A program made the translations under genes and the position numbers. Below the pieces are notes generated by a model that worked only from the letters and a program-made list of their open reading frames with translations, searched no databases and had not been told where the DNA came from. Of a stretch of DNA of 35,281 nucleotides, positions 24,481 through 34,083 are shown piece after piece (position 1 is the stretch's first letter; every line of letters starts with the position of its first letter). Origin of the DNA: Anaerolineae bacterium (GTDB lineage Bacteria > Chloroflexota > Anaerolineae > UBA1429); the NCBI GenBank assembly GCA_007132185.1, contig SLPC01000035.1, positions 1-35,281 on the forward strand, read 5' to 3'.

Positions 24481-24893
24481 CGCTCGATCCCTCGCTCAAA
24501 CCGGGCGGGCTCAGCCAGGTCGTGCCCCTGCTGCAGGTCAGCGATATGGCTAGTGCCCTCGAGTATTACTGTGAGGCTTTAGGCTTTCGGCTGACGGCCA
24601 CCTGGCCAGAAGGCGAACCGCCCCGCTGGGCGCACATTCTGCGTGAGGGCGTCCATTTCATCCTGACGGTGGACCTGGGCACCAGCAACCGCGAGTTCAT
24701 TGCCGAAAAAGGGAACGGCGTAGTGCTCTACCTGGTCACCGATCGGATCGAGGCCCTCTATCAGGAGCTGGTGGAGCGGGGAGCCCTCGTCGTTCAGGAC
24801 ATGGTCACATTCGGCGGGCGAACGCAATTCAGTGTGGGCGACGCCGACGGCTATGTGCTGGCCTTTTCCGAGCCCTTTGCCGAGCGCGGTTGA
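24459..24893 (+). CDS. Glyoxalase/bleomycin-resistance (VOC) family protein
   Basis: 144 residues from ATG 24459 (GGAAGG 5 nt upstream). It has one pair of beta-alpha-beta-beta-beta modules: module 1 at about 20-75 (VVPLLQVSDMASALEYYCEALGF), module 2 at about 85-140 (LYLVTDRIEALYQELVERGA, then FSVGDADGYVLAFSEP). VOC proteins include metal-dependent lyases, dioxygenases and antibiotic-binding proteins. H58-type residues (WAHILREGVHFIL) and the final E of LAFSEP are candidate ligands. The start lies inside the comEC 3' end, so expression is probably coupled. No specific substrate can be assigned. Confidence 0.85.
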   Translation: MDQDRPLALDPSLKPGGLSQVVPLLQVSDMASALEYYCEALGFRLTATWPEGEPPRWAHILREGVHFILTVDLGTSNREFIAEKGNGVVLYLVTDRIEALYQELVERGALVVQDMVTFGGRTQFSVGDADGYVLAFSEPFAERG

Positions 24894-24953
24894 GCCCTGA
24901 TCGAGCAGCCAGCTCCATCTCAACACCTACACAACCACAGAAGGGAGTTCGTT

Positions 24954-25973
24954 ATGCCCGATCGCGATGCCTTTGATGCCCATGTCGTGCTGATCGACTA
25001 TAGCAAACCGCTGTTCCCGCCCATGGGCTTTGAGGCTGAGAGATTGGCCGAGGCAGGCGCAAGCTGGGAAGTATGCGAGTGCCGCACCGCCGAGCAGGTG
25101 CTCGAGGTCGCCCAAGATGCCGTCGTGGTGGTGCTTCAGTCGGTACGACCCCTGCTCACGCGAGAGGTGATCGAGCAGTTGCCCGCCTGCCGCTGCCTGA
25201 TCCGCGCGGGCGCGGGGTACGATTGCATCGACGTGGCCGCCGCTACCGAGCACGGCATCATGGTGTGCAACACGCCCACCTACTGCGTCGATGAGGTGGC
25301 CGACCACGCCATCGCCCTCCTGCTCGACTGTCTGCGGCACGTATCCCGTTTGGATCGGGCCATGCATCGGGGCGAGCAGCCGCATCGCGAGCCGGGGCGG
25401 ACGCGCCGTATGCGCGGGGCGACCCTGGGCATTATCGGTTTTGGGCCCATTGGCCGCCGGGTGGCCCAGAGCGTCCAGGGCTGGGACATGGATATCGTGG
25501 CCTATGACCCCTATGTGTCTCAGGAGCAGGCCGATCCCCTGGGGGTGCAAATGACGAGCTTTGATGCGCTGCTGGAGCGCTCTGACTTTATCACTATCCA
25601 TTGCCCACTCACGCCCGAAACCTATCATATGCTGGACGATGAGGCCTTCTCCAAGATCAAGCCGGACTGCATCCTGGTAAACGACGCGCGGGGCGCCATC
25701 GTGGATGAGGCGGCGCTCATCCGCGCGCTAGAGAGTGGGCGCCTGTGGGCGGCCGGGCTGGACGTCACTGAGCAAGAGCCCCTGCCCGAGGATTCGCCCT
25801 TGCGCCGCATGGAGGATGTGGTTCTGACGCCCCATGTGGCGGCCTATTCGCCCGACTCGCGAGCCGACCTGTACGAGGAGATCTGCGAGGTGTGCATCGA
25901 CGTGGTGCAGGGCCGCATACCGCGCTTTGTCGTCAACCGTGAGGTGCTCGACCACCTGCGCCCGGCCCACTGA
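24954..25973 (+). CDS. D-isomer-specific 2-hydroxyacid dehydrogenase (CtBP/phosphoglycerate dehydrogenase-like)
   Basis: 339 residues. NAD(H)-dependent oxidoreductase acting on 2-hydroxy acids. The Rossmann motif is LGIIGFGPIGRRVA (158-171). The catalytic set is R246 (VNDARGAIVD), E275 (DVTEQEP) and H294 (TPHVAAYS). The substrate-binding loop RAGAGYDCID (84-93) is the usual family segment. There is no C-terminal ACT domain, so it is unlike regulated SerA. AAGGGAG precedes ATG 24954 by 6 nt. It is third in the comEC-VOC run, 60 nt after the VOC gene, and ends at a strong terminator. The substrate is not determinable. Confidence 0.9.
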   Translation: MPDRDAFDAHVVLIDYSKPLFPPMGFEAERLAEAGASWEVCECRTAEQVLEVAQDAVVVVLQSVRPLLTREVIEQLPACRCLIRAGAGYDCIDVAAATEHGIMVCNTPTYCVDEVADHAIALLLDCLRHVSRLDRAMHRGEQPHREPGRTRRMRGATLGIIGFGPIGRRVAQSVQGWDMDIVAYDPYVSQEQADPLGVQMTSFDALLERSDFITIHCPLTPETYHMLDDEAFSKIKPDCILVNDARGAIVDEAALIRALESGRLWAAGLDVTEQEPLPEDSPLRRMEDVVLTPHVAAYSPDSRADLYEEICEVCIDVVQGRIPRFVVNREVLDHLRPAH

Positions 25974-25985
25974 GGCGCAACGCGC

Positions 25986-26020
25986 ACGAGGGGCGAGTGC
26001 GCACTCGCCCCTCGTCCTTT
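25986..26020 (+). terminator. Terminator between the convergent 2-hydroxyacid dehydrogenase and clpC genes
   Basis: A perfect 30-nt palindrome (25986-26015) followed by CCTTTT on the plus strand. On the minus strand no T-run follows, so it mainly ends the plus-strand transcript, although the hairpin may also protect the clpC message end. Confidence 0.88.
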
Positions 26021-26036
26021 TCCCTTGCCGACGGCG

Positions 26037-28523
26037 TCAGGCCACGCTCGTCTCTGGTACATCGTTCTCGGCCGGCTCTGGCTCGGTCCGGCGAAAGACC
26101 AGCGCCTTGCGGTCGGCATCCAGCTCGGCATAGACCGTATCGCCCGTGCCAAAGGCGCCCTCCAGCAGGCGCTGGGAGAGGGGGCTCTCCACATAGCGCT
26201 GAATGGCGCGCCGCATGGGCCGCGCGCCCAGGTCGCGGTCAAAGCCCTGTTCGGCCAGCCACCGCTTGGCGGTATCACTCACTACCAGGGTGATCTCTTG
26301 CTCCGTCAGCCGCTCTCGCAGCTCCTTGAGCTGGATATCGACGATCTTGACCATGTCATCCAGCGTGAGGATGTTGAAAATGATTGTCTCGTCGATGCGG
26401 TTGAGAAACTCGGGACGAAAGGTCCGCTTGAGGGTGCTGGACACCCGCTCGGCGAACTGGGCGTCCTCCTCATCACCGCTCAACCCGAGAAAGCCCAACG
26501 ACCCGCTCTTGCGGTCGGCCAGGCTCGTGCCAATGTTCGAGGTCATGATGATCACCGTGTTACGAAAGTCCACGATGCGTCCGTGCCCATCGGTGAGGCG
26601 CCCCTCTTCGATGATCTGCAACAGCGCGTTCCAGACCTCCGGATGGGCCTTTTCGATCTCGTCGAACAGCACCACGCGATAGGGCCGGCGCCGTACAGCC
26701 TCGGTCAGTTGTCCGCCCGCATCATAGCCCACATAGCCTGGCGGCGCGCCCACAAGACGCGAGACGGTATGGCGCTCTCCGTACTCGCTCATATCCATCT
26801 GGATCAGCGCGTCCTCATCATCAAACAGGAACTCGGCCAGCGCCTTGGCAAGCTCGGTCTTGCCCACGCCCGAAGCGCCGAGAAAGATAAAGCTCCCGAT
26901 GGGGCGCTCGGGGTCCTTGAGCCCGGCCCGCGCCCGCCGGATGGCATCCGCGACAGCCATGATGGCCTCTTCCTGGCCGACGATGCGCTGCCGCAGATGG
27001 TCCTCCATGCCGAGGAGGCGGTTCGTTTCAGCTTCTTGCATGCGGCTGGCAGGGATGCCGGTCCACATGGCCACGATCTGGGCCACATCATCCACATCCA
27101 CCACCTCGTCGATCCCCTTTTCCTGCTGCCAGGCAGCGCGCCCTGCGGTGAATTCGATCTCTTTTTGTAGCCGTTCGCTGCGAAGCTGGGCCGCCGCTTC
27201 ATAGTTGCGTTCCTGGCCTGCGGCCTCTTCCTTCTGTGATAGCTCGGCGAGCTCCCGGCGCAGCACCTTGAGCTCTGGCGGAAGGCTGTGGATTGTGATG
27301 CGCAGCCTGGACGCCGCCTCGTCGATCAAGTCGATGGCCTTGTCAGGCAGCTTGCGATCGCGCACATAGCGGTCCGATAGCCGCGCCGCGGCCACCAGCG
27401 CCTCGTCGCGGATCTCGACCTGGTGATGCTGCTCGTACCGATCTTTGAGGCCGCGCAGCATCTCGATGGTCTCCTGGACGCTGGGCTCCTCCACAAAGAC
27501 CGGTGCAAAGCGGCGCTCCAGAGCGCTATCCCGCTCGACATATTGCGTATACTCGTCCAACGTGGTGGCGCCCACGCACTGCAACTCGCCTCGCGCCAGG
27601 GCCGGCTTCATCATATTGGAGGCGTCAATGGCGCCTTGGGCCGCGCCAGCTCCCACTACGGTATGGAGCTCGTCGATAAAGAGGATGATCTCGCCCTGAG
27701 CCTGCTCCACCTCTTCGAGCACGCTCTTGAGGCGCTCCTCAAACTCGCCGCGAAAGCGCGCCCCGGCCAGCATGGCCCCCAGATCCAGCGATATGATGTG
27801 CTTGTTTAGCAGGGGCTCGGGCACGTCTCCCTCGATGATCTTTTGCGCCAGCCCCTCGACGATGGCCGTCTTGCCGACACCCGCATCACCAATCAGCACC
27901 GGGTTGTTCTTGGTGCGCCGCGAGAGCACCTGGAGCACGCGCATGATCTCTTGATCGCGGCCAATCACGGGATCGAGCTTGCCGCTGCGAGCTGCCTCGG
28001 TCAGATCGCGGCTGTACTTTTGCAGCGTCTTCCAGCTCACCTGTTCACGGGTCTCACCCGCTGCCTTGCCCTTTTCGGCCTTGGAGAGGGCGTCGCTCAG
28101 ATTCTGATAGTTCACACCGGCGTCGTTCAGAATATGCGTAGCAGCGCTATCCCGGTCGCTCAGAGCCGCCAACAGCAGATGCTCCGTCGAGATATCCTCG
28201 TCACCCAGGCGAACCGCCTCTTCATTAGAGCGATCCATCAGGCGCTTGACTCGGGGGGTGATATAGACCTGCGGCGGTTTGGACATGCCAGCGGCCGCCA
28301 CTTTGGGGCTCGCCTTGAGCACGTCGTCCAGGCGTCGCCGAATCCGGTCCGAGTCGGCCTCTAGCTCGTGTAACGCACGATGCACGGGGCCCTCTTCCTG
28401 CTCTAGCAACGCCAATACAATATGTTCGGTATCGAGCTGCGAATGCCCGTGCCGCATCATCAACTCGTAGGCATAGGTGACGGCATCCTGCGCTCGGTCA
28501 GTAAAACGGTCGAATCCTGGCAT
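26037..28523 (-). CDS. clpC: ATP-dependent Clp protease ATP-binding subunit ClpC
   Basis: 828 residues from ATG 28523 (GAGGTG just upstream; the frame extends to 28628 without support). Hsp100 unfoldase: N-terminal Clp_N repeats (1-150); AAA-1 with Walker A GDAGVGKT (212-219) and Walker B LFIDE (281-285); a short middle segment with a UVR-like motif (about 430-455, [17 protein letters not shown]) that marks ClpC; AAA-2 with Walker A GASGVGKT (549-556). The loop LGF at 676-678 is the [LIV]-G-[FL] docking motif for ClpP, so it should feed a ClpP protease, which is not in this window. It is last in the dnaJ-hspR-baeRF-clpB-clpC array, 148 nt after clpB. Confidence 0.94.
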   Translation of the reverse strand: MPGFDRFTDRAQDAVTYAYELMMRHGHSQLDTEHIVLALLEQEEGPVHRALHELEADSDRIRRRLDDVLKASPKVAAAGMSKPPQVYITPRVKRLMDRSNEEAVRLGDEDISTEHLLLAALSDRDSAATHILNDAGVNYQNLSDALSKAEKGKAAGETREQVSWKTLQKYSRDLTEAARSGKLDPVIGRDQEIMRVLQVLSRRTKNNPVLIGDAGVGKTAIVEGLAQKIIEGDVPEPLLNKHIISLDLGAMLAGARFRGEFEERLKSVLEEVEQAQGEIILFIDELHTVVGAGAAQGAIDASNMMKPALARGELQCVGATTLDEYTQYVERDSALERRFAPVFVEEPSVQETIEMLRGLKDRYEQHHQVEIRDEALVAAARLSDRYVRDRKLPDKAIDLIDEAASRLRITIHSLPPELKVLRRELAELSQKEEAAGQERNYEAAAQLRSERLQKEIEFTAGRAAWQQEKGIDEVVDVDDVAQIVAMWTGIPASRMQEAETNRLLGMEDHLRQRIVGQEEAIMAVADAIRRARAGLKDPERPIGSFIFLGASGVGKTELAKALAEFLFDDEDALIQMDMSEYGERHTVSRLVGAPPGYVGYDAGGQLTEAVRRRPYRVVLFDEIEKAHPEVWNALLQIIEEGRLTDGHGRIVDFRNTVIIMTSNIGTSLADRKSGSLGFLGLSGDEEDAQFAERVSSTLKRTFRPEFLNRIDETIIFNILTLDDMVKIVDIQLKELRERLTEQEITLVVSDTAKRWLAEQGFDRDLGARPMRRAIQRYVESPLSQRLLEGAFGTGDTVYAELDADRKALVFRRTEPEPAENDVPETSVA

Positions 28524-28581
28524 TCTACACCTCATAAGCAGAGCCCGTTTGTGGGCCAGCATAAAGATAATATCATCGATA

Positions 28582-28614
28582 GGGATGGGCGCACTCTGCC
28601 CGTTCGCCCATCCC
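28582..28614. repeat. Inverted repeat between clpB and clpC
   Basis: A perfect 10-bp inverted repeat (28582-28591 with 28605-28614, GGGATGGGCG/CGCCCATCCC) with a 13-nt spacer. Read on the minus strand it is followed by an AT-rich stretch but no clean T-run. It could be a weak terminator, a processing hairpin or an operator that sets clpC apart from clpB. Confidence 0.6.
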
Positions 28615-28671
28615 CTGGTTTTGCTCATATAACGGCAGACTACACGAGTACATCAGGCAGAGCCGCTATGA

Positions 28672-31284
28672 TCAGGATGCTACCTCGGGCTGTGCCTCCG
28701 ACAGACGCTCAAAGACATAGTCCGTTCCATCGAAATCCACATAGATGGCATCACCCTCGGCAAAGCGCCCGCTGATCAGCTCTAACGCCAACGGGTCCTG
28801 AAGCCGCTTCTGTATAGTGCGGCGCAAGGGCCTGGCGCCATAGATCGGATCAAAGCCTTCATCGGCCAGGGCCTCGCGCGCCTGCTCGGACACCTCCAAC
28901 GAGAGCCGCCGATCGGCCAGCAGATCCCGGAGATATTGGAGCTGGATGTCGACGATCTGACCCAGATGCTCACGGGTGAGGCTGTGAAAGATGATCGTAT
29001 CATCCACACGGTTGAGAAACTCGGGACGGAAATGCTGTCGCAGAGCTTCCATCACGCGCCGCTGCATCTCTTCTTCCTGGGTGCCGCCCAGCTCGGTGAT
29101 CCACTGGCTGCCGATGTTCGACGTCATGATGATCACGGTATTGCGGAAATTGACGGTGCGCCCCTTGCCATCGGTCAGGCGCCCCTCGTCCAGGATCTGC
29201 AAGAGGACGTTGAATACCTCAGCGTGCGCCTTTTCGATCTCGTCGAACAACACCACCGCATAGGGGTGCCGGCGTACGGCCTCGGTCAACTGCCCGCCCT
29301 CGTCATAGCCCACATAGCCTGGCGGCGCGCCGATCATGCGGGCCACCGTGTGGCGCTCCTGGTATTCGCTCATGTCCAGCCGGATCATGGACCGCTCATC
29401 GTCAAAGAGAAACTCGGCCAGCGCCCGGGCCAACTCGGTCTTGCCGACGCCCGTCGGCCCCAGGAAGATGAACGCCCCGATGGGCCGGTTAGGGTCCTGC
29501 AAGCCAGAGCGGGCGCGCCGCACCGCATTCGATACAGCGATGACGGCCTGCCCCTGACCCACAACCCGCTGGTGCAGGCGCTCCTCCATGTGGAGCAGCT
29601 TTTGCATTTCGCTCTCGAGCAGGCGCGAGACGGGGATCCCCGTCCAGCGACCCACGATCTCGGCGATATCCTCTTCGGTCACCTCCTGCTGGAGCATGGC
29701 CTGCTCATCACGATGGGCAGCCATCTCGGCCTCACGCGCAGCAAGATTCTGCTCCAACTCGCGAATGTCACCATAGCGGAGACGCGCAGCCCGCTCCAGG
29801 TCACCCTGGCGCTCGGCGATCTCGGCCTGGTTACGCAGATCCTCCAGGCGCGCCTGCAACTGCTGTGTCTCTTCGATAGACTCACGCTCTCGCTCGTAGC
29901 GAGCCCGAAGGGCATCCAGCTCTTCCTTTACATCGGCGATCTCTTGCTGGATGCGTTCCAGTCGCTCTTTGGAGGCCTCATCACGCTCTTTCGAGAGGGC
30001 CTGCTGCTCAATCTGCAGCTGCATCAGCCGCCGCGCGCGCTCATCGATCTCGCGAGGCGAGCTATCGATCTCCATGCGCAGCCTGGCAGCCGATTCATCG
30101 ACCAGGTCGATGGCCTTGTCCGGCAGGAACCGGTCCGAGATGTAGCGATCGGATAGAGTCGCCGCCGCGATGAGCGCGGCATCTTGGATGCGCACGCCGT
30201 GATGCACCTCATAGCGCTCCTTGAGGCCACGCAGGATGCTGATGGTATCCTCTACGCTGGGCGGCTCGACAAAGACCGGCTGAAAGCGCCGTTCCAGCGC
30301 CGCATCGGTCTCGATATACTTGCGATACTCGTTGATCGTTGTGGCGCCGATGGCGTGCAACTCGCCACGCGCCAGCATCGGCTTGAGCATGTTGGACGCA
30401 TCCATGGCGCCCTCGGCCGCACCAGCTCCTACGAGGGTGTGCAGCTCGTCAATGAACAAAACGATCTGGCCCTGGGCCTCTTGAATCTCCTTGAGCACGG
30501 CCTTGAGCCGCTCCTCAAACTCGCCCCGATACTTGGCGCCCGCAATGAGCGAGCCCAGGTCCAGGCCCACGATGCGCTTGTCGCGCAGCCCCTTGGGCAC
30601 ATCCCCGGCGACCACGCGCTGGGCCAGGCCTTCGACGATGGCGGTCTTGCCGACGCCCGCCTCTCCCACCAGCACCGGGTTGTTCTTGGTGCGGCGGGAG
30701 AGAACCTGGATCACACGCCGGATCTCTTCATCGCGACCGATGACCGGGTCCAGCTTGCCATCGCGAGCCAGATCGGTCACGTCACGGGCATACTTTTCCA
30801 GGGCCTGATAGGTCCCTTCGGGATTCTGGTCGGTGACCCGCTGCGATCCCCGAATCTCGCCCAGGGCCTTGAGCACGGTCTCTTCGCTCACGCCGTGGCG
30901 GCTCAAGAACTGGCCTACAAAGCCCTGCGCATCCAGGCTACCCAAGAGCAGGTGCTCGGTAGAGATATACTCATCACGCATGCTGCGGGCCTTTTCCTCA
31001 GCCCGGCGCAGCACATTGCTCAACTCTTGCGACAGGTAGCGCTGGGCTTGACCATGGGCCTGCGCACGGCTCTCCAATCGACCCCTGACATCCTGGATCA
31101 TCTCGCGCAGGGGCGCATTCAGCTTGAGCAGAACCTGGGGCACCACGCCCTCTTGCTGCTCCATTAGAGCCAGGAGCAGATGCTCAGGCTCGATCTGCGC
31201 ATGACGATACTCTGTGGCTGATTCTTGTGCCGCCAGAATCGCCTCCTGCGCCTTTTGTGTATAACGCTCTAGATTCATGGTCAT
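28672..31284 (-). CDS. clpB: ATP-dependent chaperone ClpB
   Basis: 870 residues. Protein disaggregase that works with DnaK/DnaJ and small Hsps. Clp_N domain 1-150; AAA-1 Walker A GEAGVGKT (207-214), Walker B VLFIDE (275-280); a long coiled-coil middle domain (about 410-530) that separates ClpB from ClpC; AAA-2 Walker A GPTGVGKT (609-616) and [11 protein letters not shown]. The ClpP-docking loop is absent, as expected for ClpB. ATG 31284 has AAGGA 11-15 nt upstream; a second ATG lies two codons in. It lies 42 nt after the baeRF gene, inside the HspR-headed operon, so heat-shock control by HspR is likely. Confidence 0.95.
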   Translation of the reverse strand: MTMNLERYTQKAQEAILAAQESATEYRHAQIEPEHLLLALMEQQEGVVPQVLLKLNAPLREMIQDVRGRLESRAQAHGQAQRYLSQELSNVLRRAEEKARSMRDEYISTEHLLLGSLDAQGFVGQFLSRHGVSEETVLKALGEIRGSQRVTDQNPEGTYQALEKYARDVTDLARDGKLDPVIGRDEEIRRVIQVLSRRTKNNPVLVGEAGVGKTAIVEGLAQRVVAGDVPKGLRDKRIVGLDLGSLIAGAKYRGEFEERLKAVLKEIQEAQGQIVLFIDELHTLVGAGAAEGAMDASNMLKPMLARGELHAIGATTINEYRKYIETDAALERRFQPVFVEPPSVEDTISILRGLKERYEVHHGVRIQDAALIAAATLSDRYISDRFLPDKAIDLVDESAARLRMEIDSSPREIDERARRLMQLQIEQQALSKERDEASKERLERIQQEIADVKEELDALRARYERERESIEETQQLQARLEDLRNQAEIAERQGDLERAARLRYGDIRELEQNLAAREAEMAAHRDEQAMLQQEVTEEDIAEIVGRWTGIPVSRLLESEMQKLLHMEERLHQRVVGQGQAVIAVSNAVRRARSGLQDPNRPIGAFIFLGPTGVGKTELARALAEFLFDDERSMIRLDMSEYQERHTVARMIGAPPGYVGYDEGGQLTEAVRRHPYAVVLFDEIEKAHAEVFNVLLQILDEGRLTDGKGRTVNFRNTVIIMTSNIGSQWITELGGTQEEEMQRRVMEALRQHFRPEFLNRVDDTIIFHSLTREHLGQIVDIQLQYLRDLLADRRLSLEVSEQAREALADEGFDPIYGARPLRRTIQKRLQDPLALELISGRFAEGDAIYVDFDGTDYVFERLSEAQPEVAS

Positions 31285-31326
31285 GAACTGGTTTCCTTCT
31301 AGCTATGGAATCTCTTTTGATCTCTA

Positions 31327-32406
31327 CTAGTAACGTGTGATGGCCGCAATACCCCCCGCTTGGAGCAGGTCGGGATTTTCGCGCACAATACTCACCTGAG
31401 CGCCCGTCTGGGCCGCCTTGTGAATCGAGACATTGACCACGTCGGGGGTATCGTCCAGGTAGGCTCCCTGACACAGGGGACATTGATCAAGTCTCTCCAA
31501 GAGAGCAGAGCCGCAATCACGACAGAGGTATCCGCTCACATGAAAAGTCTCATCCACCAGGAGCAGACGAACCCGCCCCTGATGCAGTTCAAACAGGGTA
31601 TCGTGCAATCCGGTCACGCCAAACCCACCCTTGGACGCCTCGGTGATGGCCTGCTCGACATGCCGCTTCTGCATCTCCAAATCCACTTCCTGAACAATAT
31701 CCAGCGACTTGCCGAGAATCTCGTTGGGATTGGCGCCCACATCCACGCTGAACTCGCCAATGATCTGCTCCAGCAAAGGCTTGGGCATCAGTTCCTTGAT
31801 CTGCGCCAGAACCTCGGGGCTTCCACCCAGCATCAGGCGCCGGCTGCCAGTGCTTTTAGTAAACTTCTGAATGAGCTCGATCCCATACTTGAGATTGTGC
31901 AAGGCCAAGTTGTCTTCATGGCGCTGATAGCCCGCCGCCGACCACCCTCCCTGCTTGTGGCGCTTGAGCTCCTCACCAAAGGCCTCGGTCTTGGACTGAA
32001 TCCTGCCCCATGCCACTGAAAAGAGGCGCAACCGTTCGCGATCCAGCACAGCCACATCGTACTTGCCCAGGCGGCTGCCGATATCGGCCAGCATGCGCAC
32101 ATGTGGCCTCTCTGTATAGGTAACCCGCGTGTTCGGCGCAATGGCCAGCGGGATCACGCTCAGGATTTCGTTCCCGGCCACAAAGATGGCCATGCCACGG
32201 GACTGCCAGTCATACTCGAAATCCAGATAGCGGCGCACCGCGTCGATTTCTTGCGCCGCCACTTGATACAGTTCTGCAGATCGATCACGCAACATCAGGC
32301 GCACGGCATCTTTGGACTTGTCTGACAGGTCGGTATCCAGATAGACACTCAGCGTCGGCTCGCCCTCATAGCTAAGTAATGACTGTAGTTGTTGGTCCAT
32401 CATCAT
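31327..32406 (-). CDS. Bacterial eRF1-like (baeRF/Vms1-VLRF1-type) protein with zinc ribbon
   Basis: 359 residues from ATG 32406 (GAGGAG 7 nt upstream). The N-terminal part (about 1-130) resembles an eRF1 domain-1-like region. A catalytic-loop motif GGWSAAGYQRHEDN lies at 153-166; it corresponds to the GGQ or GxxQ loop of release factors and Vms1-type peptidyl-tRNA hydrolases, with Q161 as the candidate residue. The C-terminal part carries a zinc ribbon (C295, C298, C309, C312) and ends PDLLQAGGIAAITRY, the end typical of eRF1/Pelota domain 3. Known relatives release nascent chains from stalled ribosomes or split subunits. The start overlaps the end of hspR by 35 nt and clpB follows, so it is a heat-shock operon member. 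The activity is inferred. Confidence 0.78.
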   Translation of the reverse strand: MMMDQQLQSLLSYEGEPTLSVYLDTDLSDKSKDAVRLMLRDRSAELYQVAAQEIDAVRRYLDFEYDWQSRGMAIFVAGNEILSVIPLAIAPNTRVTYTERPHVRMLADIGSRLGKYDVAVLDRERLRLFSVAWGRIQSKTEAFGEELKRHKQGGWSAAGYQRHEDNLALHNLKYGIELIQKFTKSTGSRRLMLGGSPEVLAQIKELMPKPLLEQIIGEFSVDVGANPNEILGKSLDIVQEVDLEMQKRHVEQAITEASKGGFGVTGLHDTLFELHQGRVRLLLVDETFHVSGYLCRDCGSALLERLDQCPLCQGAYLDDTPDVVNVSIHKAAQTGAQVSIVRENPDLLQAGGIAAITRY

Positions 32407-32845
32407 GATCGTACTCCTCCTCTGTATCTGGAGTGAGCTCTCTCGCCGACACATTGATTACAGGACGGTCTCGATCGGGCTGCAACTCGGCTTCCAATCG
32501 TCTGATCTGCTCTTGAAGCTGCTCGATCTTTTTCTGAGCGCCTTCCCTTTCTCTTTCGAGTTCGTCTTGCAGCATTGCCAGCTTCCTAGACATGTTCAGA
32601 ATCACCTCGACGCCCGCCAGATTTACCCCCAGTTCTTCCGTCAGGCGAGCGATCCTGCGCACCATCTCGAGGTTCCGCCGTGAATAGAGCCGGATGCGAC
32701 CTTCGGTCCGGGTGGGTTTGACGAGGCCCAACCGCTCATAGTAGCGCAGCGTCTGCGGGTGTAGGCTAACCAGCTTGGCAGCTACGCTGATGACATAGGC
32801 TGGCTCATCATAGGGCACCTGATCTTCATTGATAAAATCGCTCAT
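32372..32845 (-). CDS. hspR: HspR-type MerR-family heat-shock repressor
   Basis: 157 residues from ATG 32845 (GAGGAG 7 nt upstream; a GTG at 32860 overlaps that Shine-Dalgarno and is rejected). The MerR winged HTH is at about 17-70, with YVISVAAKLVSLHPQTLRYY, ERLGLVKPTRT and GRIRLYSRRNLEMV. The continuation ELGVNLAGVEVILNM is characteristic of HspR, and a coiled coil (about 85-125) should dimerise it. The C-terminus is acidic. HspR represses dnaK/clpB-type operons by binding HAIR sites and is helped by DnaK. Here it is downstream of dnaJ, and a HAIR-like site lies in the dnaJ-hsp20 control region, so autoregulation is likely. Confidence 0.9.
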   Translation of the reverse strand: MSDFINEDQVPYDEPAYVISVAAKLVSLHPQTLRYYERLGLVKPTRTEGRIRLYSRRNLEMVRRIARLTEELGVNLAGVEVILNMSRKLAMLQDELEREREGAQKKIEQLQEQIRRLEAELQPDRDRPVINVSARELTPDTEEEYDHDDGPTTTVIT

Positions 32846-32919
32846 ATGATCTCTCCTCACAATACGCTCTCGTCACAGCTCTCATGCCCATAGCGTAACC
32901 CGCGGCGCGCGCCCTCCCT

Positions 32920-33885
32920 CTACTGCTCCCGCATGGCGGCCAGCTCGCCAAAGAGCTCTTTTTCCCTCTCTGACAGGCCGGTGGGCAACACAGGCTGCAC
33001 CTCGACATAAAGGTCTCCAAACTGATCCGGCTTGCGGAGCACGGGCATGCCCTGGCCTCGCAGGCGAAAGCTCTGGCCGGTGCGGGTGCCCGCCGGAATC
33101 CGGAGTGACACACGCCCCTTGAGCGTGGTTACAACCACCTCGCCGCCCAGAACCATGGTATACAGATCCACGGGCAGGGTCATGCGCAGATCATCCCCCT
33201 CACGCTGATAGCGTGAGTGCGGCAGCACCTGGATCTTGAGATACACGTCGCCAGAGGGTGCCCCCTGGCCGGGCTGTCCCTCGCCGGCAATACGGACCCG
33301 CGAGCCCGTGTCAACCCCGGCAGGGATCTTGACCTCAAGGCGCCGGTCACCCACCTGCAAGATGCGAGTTGTGCCATGATAGGCCTCTTCTAGGGTCACC
33401 TCTACGGGATGCTCCACATCATGCCCACGCATCGCTCGAGGCTGTTGCTGAAAGCCGGTACGCGTGCCCGTGGCGCCACGTCCAAAGATTGACTCGAAAA
33501 AGTCAGAGAATCCCCCCTGCCCGAACAGGTCCTCCATATCGCCATATTCGGTATAAACCCGCTGGCCGCCACCAGGCGCCCTGCCGCCGGGCGCGGCGCC
33601 ACCACCCGCAAACCACTGGCTCCAGTCAAAGCCGCCAGGCTCGCCGCCAGTCTGCTGATAGCTCTGCCAGTTGGCTCCCAGACGGTCGTACTTGCTCCGC
33701 TTCTCGGGATCGCGCAAGACTTCATGGGCCTCGTTGATCTCCTTGAAGCGGCGCTCGGCGTCCGGATCGTTGGGGTTCACATCCGGGTGGTGCTTGCGCG
33801 CCAACCTGCGGTATGCTCTTTTGATATCCTCGGATGAGGCATCCTTCTCCACACCGAGGATGCGATAATAGTCCTTGTACTCCAT
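32920..33885 (-). CDS. DnaJ-family co-chaperone, CbpA type (no zinc finger)
   Basis: 321 residues. J domain at 1-70 with HPD at 33-35 ([10 protein letters not shown]); G/F-rich linker about 75-145; two C-terminal substrate-binding beta domains (about 150-310; [28 protein letters not shown]). The four CxxCxGxG zinc repeats of classic DnaJ are missing, so it is a type II/CbpA-like J protein. It activates DnaK ATPase and delivers substrates; dnaK is not in the window. AGGAG lies 10 nt before ATG 33885. It is the first gene of the heat-shock operon, with a near-consensus promoter 90-115 nt upstream and an 80-nt structured leader. Confidence 0.93.
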   Translation of the reverse strand: MEYKDYYRILGVEKDASSEDIKRAYRRLARKHHPDVNPNDPDAERRFKEINEAHEVLRDPEKRSKYDRLGANWQSYQQTGGEPGGFDWSQWFAGGGAAPGGRAPGGGQRVYTEYGDMEDLFGQGGFSDFFESIFGRGATGTRTGFQQQPRAMRGHDVEHPVEVTLEEAYHGTTRILQVGDRRLEVKIPAGVDTGSRVRIAGEGQPGQGAPSGDVYLKIQVLPHSRYQREGDDLRMTLPVDLYTMVLGGEVVVTTLKGRVSLRIPAGTRTGQSFRLRGQGMPVLRKPDQFGDLYVEVQPVLPTGLSEREKELFGELAAMREQ

Positions 33886-33918
33886 TCAGCATTCGCTCCT
33901 ATAGGCCGATCAAACGCT

Positions 33919-33949
33919 CCAGGAGCGGGAATCGTCCCGCAGCGCCTGG
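33919..33949. other. Hairpin in the dnaJ 5' leader
   Basis: Inner 6-bp stem GCGGGA/TCCCGC (33925-33930 with 33935-33940) with an ATCG loop, plus an outer 5-bp CCAGG/CCTGG stem (33919-33923 with 33945-33949). It lies in the predicted leader between the start point (about 33967) and the Shine-Dalgarno, which it does not cover. Role unknown. Confidence 0.5.
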
Positions 33950-33973
33950 CCCGGCTTGTGACTCTTTGTCTCC

Positions 33974-34002
33974 ATTATACTTCACAGAAGCTGTGCTGTC
34001 AA
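33974..34002 (-). promoter_or_regulatory. Consensus sigma-70 promoter of the dnaJ-hspR-clp operon
   Basis: Minus strand: perfect -35 TTGACA (34002-33997), a 17-nt spacer, perfect -10 TATAAT (33979-33974). The predicted start is near 33967. A fully consensus promoter suits a repressor-controlled (HspR) heat-shock operon. Confidence 0.92.
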
Positions 34003-34006
34003 TCAA

Positions 34007-34027
34007 CTTGCGTCGTTATGACTCAAC
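34007..34027. promoter_or_regulatory. HAIR-like HspR operator
   Basis: CTTGCGT (34007-34013), 7 nt, ACTCAAC (34021-34027). This matches 12 of 14 positions of the HspR-associated inverted repeat CTTGAGT-N7-ACTCAAG, with correct spacing. It lies 5 nt upstream of the dnaJ -35 box and 27 nt upstream of the hsp20 -35 box. The hspR gene itself is in the operon. Confidence 0.75.
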
Positions 34028-34054
34028 TTTTATGATAGATATGCAATATAACGC

Positions 34055-34083
34055 TTGACAACAGGCCTTGAGTTTGCTACAAT
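34055..34083 (+). promoter_or_regulatory. Near-consensus sigma-70 promoter of the hsp20 pair
   Basis: Perfect -35 TTGACA (34055-34060), a 17-nt spacer, -10 TACAAT (34078-34083). The predicted start is near 34090, about 40 nt before the hsp20 ATG. A single HAIR-like half-site CTTGAGT (34067-34073) lies in the spacer. Confidence 0.9.

Noticed and set aside
26025-27170. 381-codon plus-strand frame opposite clpC
   Set aside because: Mirror of clpC codons, no family features, and it crosses the clpC stop and terminator region.
28936-30156. 406-codon plus-strand frame opposite clpB
   Set aside because: It lies wholly antisense to the well-supported clpB and arises from GC-rich codon bias; no ribosome binding site or recognisable domain.
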